The notes below the pieces were generated by a model. It did no database searches and was not told where the DNA came from. It worked only from the letters and a program-made list of their open reading frames with translations. The translations under genes were made by a program, and so were the position numbers. Source: a bacterium (lineage in GTDB: Bacteria > Sumerlaeota > Sumerlaeia > MVZB01). From it: a stretch of 5,969 nucleotides of DNA. The stretch is from positions 1 to 5,969 of the forward strand of contig JAMCWS010000137.1 of the NCBI GenBank assembly GCA_023480605.1, read 5' to 3'. Positions 5,320 through 5,969 of this stretch are shown one piece after another (positions within the stretch are counted from its first letter, which is position 1; every line of letters begins with the position of its first letter).

Positions 5320-5347
5320 TGACTTTTTCCGAATCGTCCTTTGCTTC
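5319..5347 (+). promoter_or_regulatory. Possible promoter for the sugar isomerase gene
   Basis: TTGACT (5319-5324) is a five-of-six match to a -35 box at the end of the spacer repeat. The position 17 bp downstream (TGCTTC, 5342-5347) is a poor -10 box. Either the promoter is weak or activator-dependent, or it lies elsewhere in 5300-5398. Confidence 0.22.
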
Positions 5348-5398
5348 ACGCGCTTCGGATGCGCACGCCAATCGCCTTGCACGGAAAGGGAATCTCTC

Positions 5399-5969
5399 AT
5401 GCGACTCGGAGCGATGCTGCCCAATATGCCGGAAGATCCGGTCGAAATGGCGAAAACTTACCGGCGCCTCGGTTATAGCGCCGCCGTCTGCCCCGGCCGG
5501 GTTTCGCTGGCCGACATGGACTACCTGCGCGCCGTGCGCGACGCCTTCGCGCGCGAAGACATCCTGATCGCCGAGGCCGGCGCATGGCGCAACCTGGTGC
5601 CGCTCGACGCCGAAAAGCGGCGCCAGGCATTCGATTTCGTCTGCGAGCGCCTGGCCGTCGCCGACGAGATCGGCGCCCTCTGCTGCGTCGATTTTATCGG
5701 CACGCTCGACCCCGACTCGGCCTACGGCCCCCACCCCGACAACCTCGACCAGCCCGGTTTCGACGCCACCGTCGAGACCTGCCGCAGGATTCTCGACGCC
5801 GTCAAGCCGCGCCGCGCCCGCTTCTGCCTCGAAATGATGCAGTGGCTTCTGCCCGACAACCCCGACGTATACCGCGAGATCATCCACGCGGTCGACCATC
5901 CGATGTTTGCCGCCCACCTCGACCCGGTGAACCTGGTGGTTTCGCCGCGCATCTACTTCGACACCGGCC
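5399..5969 (+). CDS. Sugar phosphate isomerase/epimerase-like TIM-barrel protein (partial, runs off the right edge)
   Basis: The reading frame is open from the ATG to the end of the window, giving 190 residues and no stop. The start is MRLGAMLPNMPEDPVEMA, with AAAGGGA at 5385-5391 placed 7 nt before the ATG. The sequence fits the xylose isomerase-like TIM-barrel family (AP endonuclease family 2 fold). It has early barrel strands at YSAAVCP and ILIAEAGAW, and a conserved helix of the AFDFVCERLAVADEIGALCCVDFIG type. FCLEMMQW then supplies a likely metal-ligand Glu145, and AAHLDPVNLVVSPRIYFDTG (171-190) carries H173, D175 and N178. Relatives isomerise or epimerise sugars and sugar acids using a divalent metal in the cytoplasm; the substrate here is unknown. 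About one third of a usual 270-300-residue protein is missing. It probably has its own promoter, as a terminator precedes it. Confidence 0.8.
   Translation, partial: MRLGAMLPNMPEDPVEMAKTYRRLGYSAAVCPGRVSLADMDYLRAVRDAFAREDILIAEAGAWRNLVPLDAEKRRQAFDFVCERLAVADEIGALCCVDFIGTLDPDSAYGPHPDNLDQPGFDATVETCRRILDAVKPRRARFCLEMMQWLLPDNPDVYREIIHAVDHPMFAAHLDPVNLVVSPRIYFDTG

Overview
The window is GC-rich bacterial DNA. Its genes have strongly G/C-biased third codon positions, and its intergenic spacers are more AT-rich and full of repeats. The gene set is a uroporphyrinogen-decarboxylase-family start, a ComEA-like DNA-binding protein, a type I DnaJ, a GDP-mannose-dehydratase-like SDR and a TIM-barrel sugar isomerase/epimerase. 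Such a mix, with degenerate 'CACGAA' spacer repeats, is reminiscent of environmental lineages such as Planctomycetota/Lentisphaerota-type bacteria or delta-proteobacteria-like groups. Nothing here fixes the phylum.

Left part (1-1862): the first 18 codons of a minus-strand gene that look like a uroporphyrinogen decarboxylase (URO-D) family protein run off the left edge. A repeat-rich spacer follows, and it is interrupted by what looks like a complete insertion sequence of the IS1111 group of IS110 (about 272-1672). The element has short subterminal inverted repeats (279-286 and 1662-1669), a hairpin in front of an intact 345-residue DEDD/serine transposase (348-1385), and about 275 nt of structured non-coding sequence after it. 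That downstream stretch is where this group encodes its guide RNA (seekRNA/bridge RNA). The insertion lies at the foot of a small perfect stem-loop, inside a pair of inverted repeat arms that would have been about 160 bp apart before insertion.

Middle part (1863-4197): a 299-residue membrane-anchored protein with two ComEA-type helix-hairpin-helix modules comes first. A spacer of about 300 bp with a weak terminator candidate and a good promoter candidate follows, then a full-length DnaJ (376 aa, J domain, G/F region, four CxxCxG zinc motifs).

Right part (4222-5969): an extended SDR of the GDP-mannose 4,6-dehydratase type starts 24 bp after dnaJ and is probably co-transcribed with it. It ends at an intrinsic terminator that overlaps another degenerate spacer repeat. 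A sugar phosphate isomerase/epimerase-like gene with its own Shine-Dalgarno sequence then begins and runs off the right edge.

The most interesting object is the IS1111-type element with its candidate guide RNA and a recognisable palindromic target. The host genes look like ordinary chromosomal genes. Two details merit a look: the altered catalytic segment of the SDR, and the two-module ComEA-like protein encoded away from other visible competence genes.
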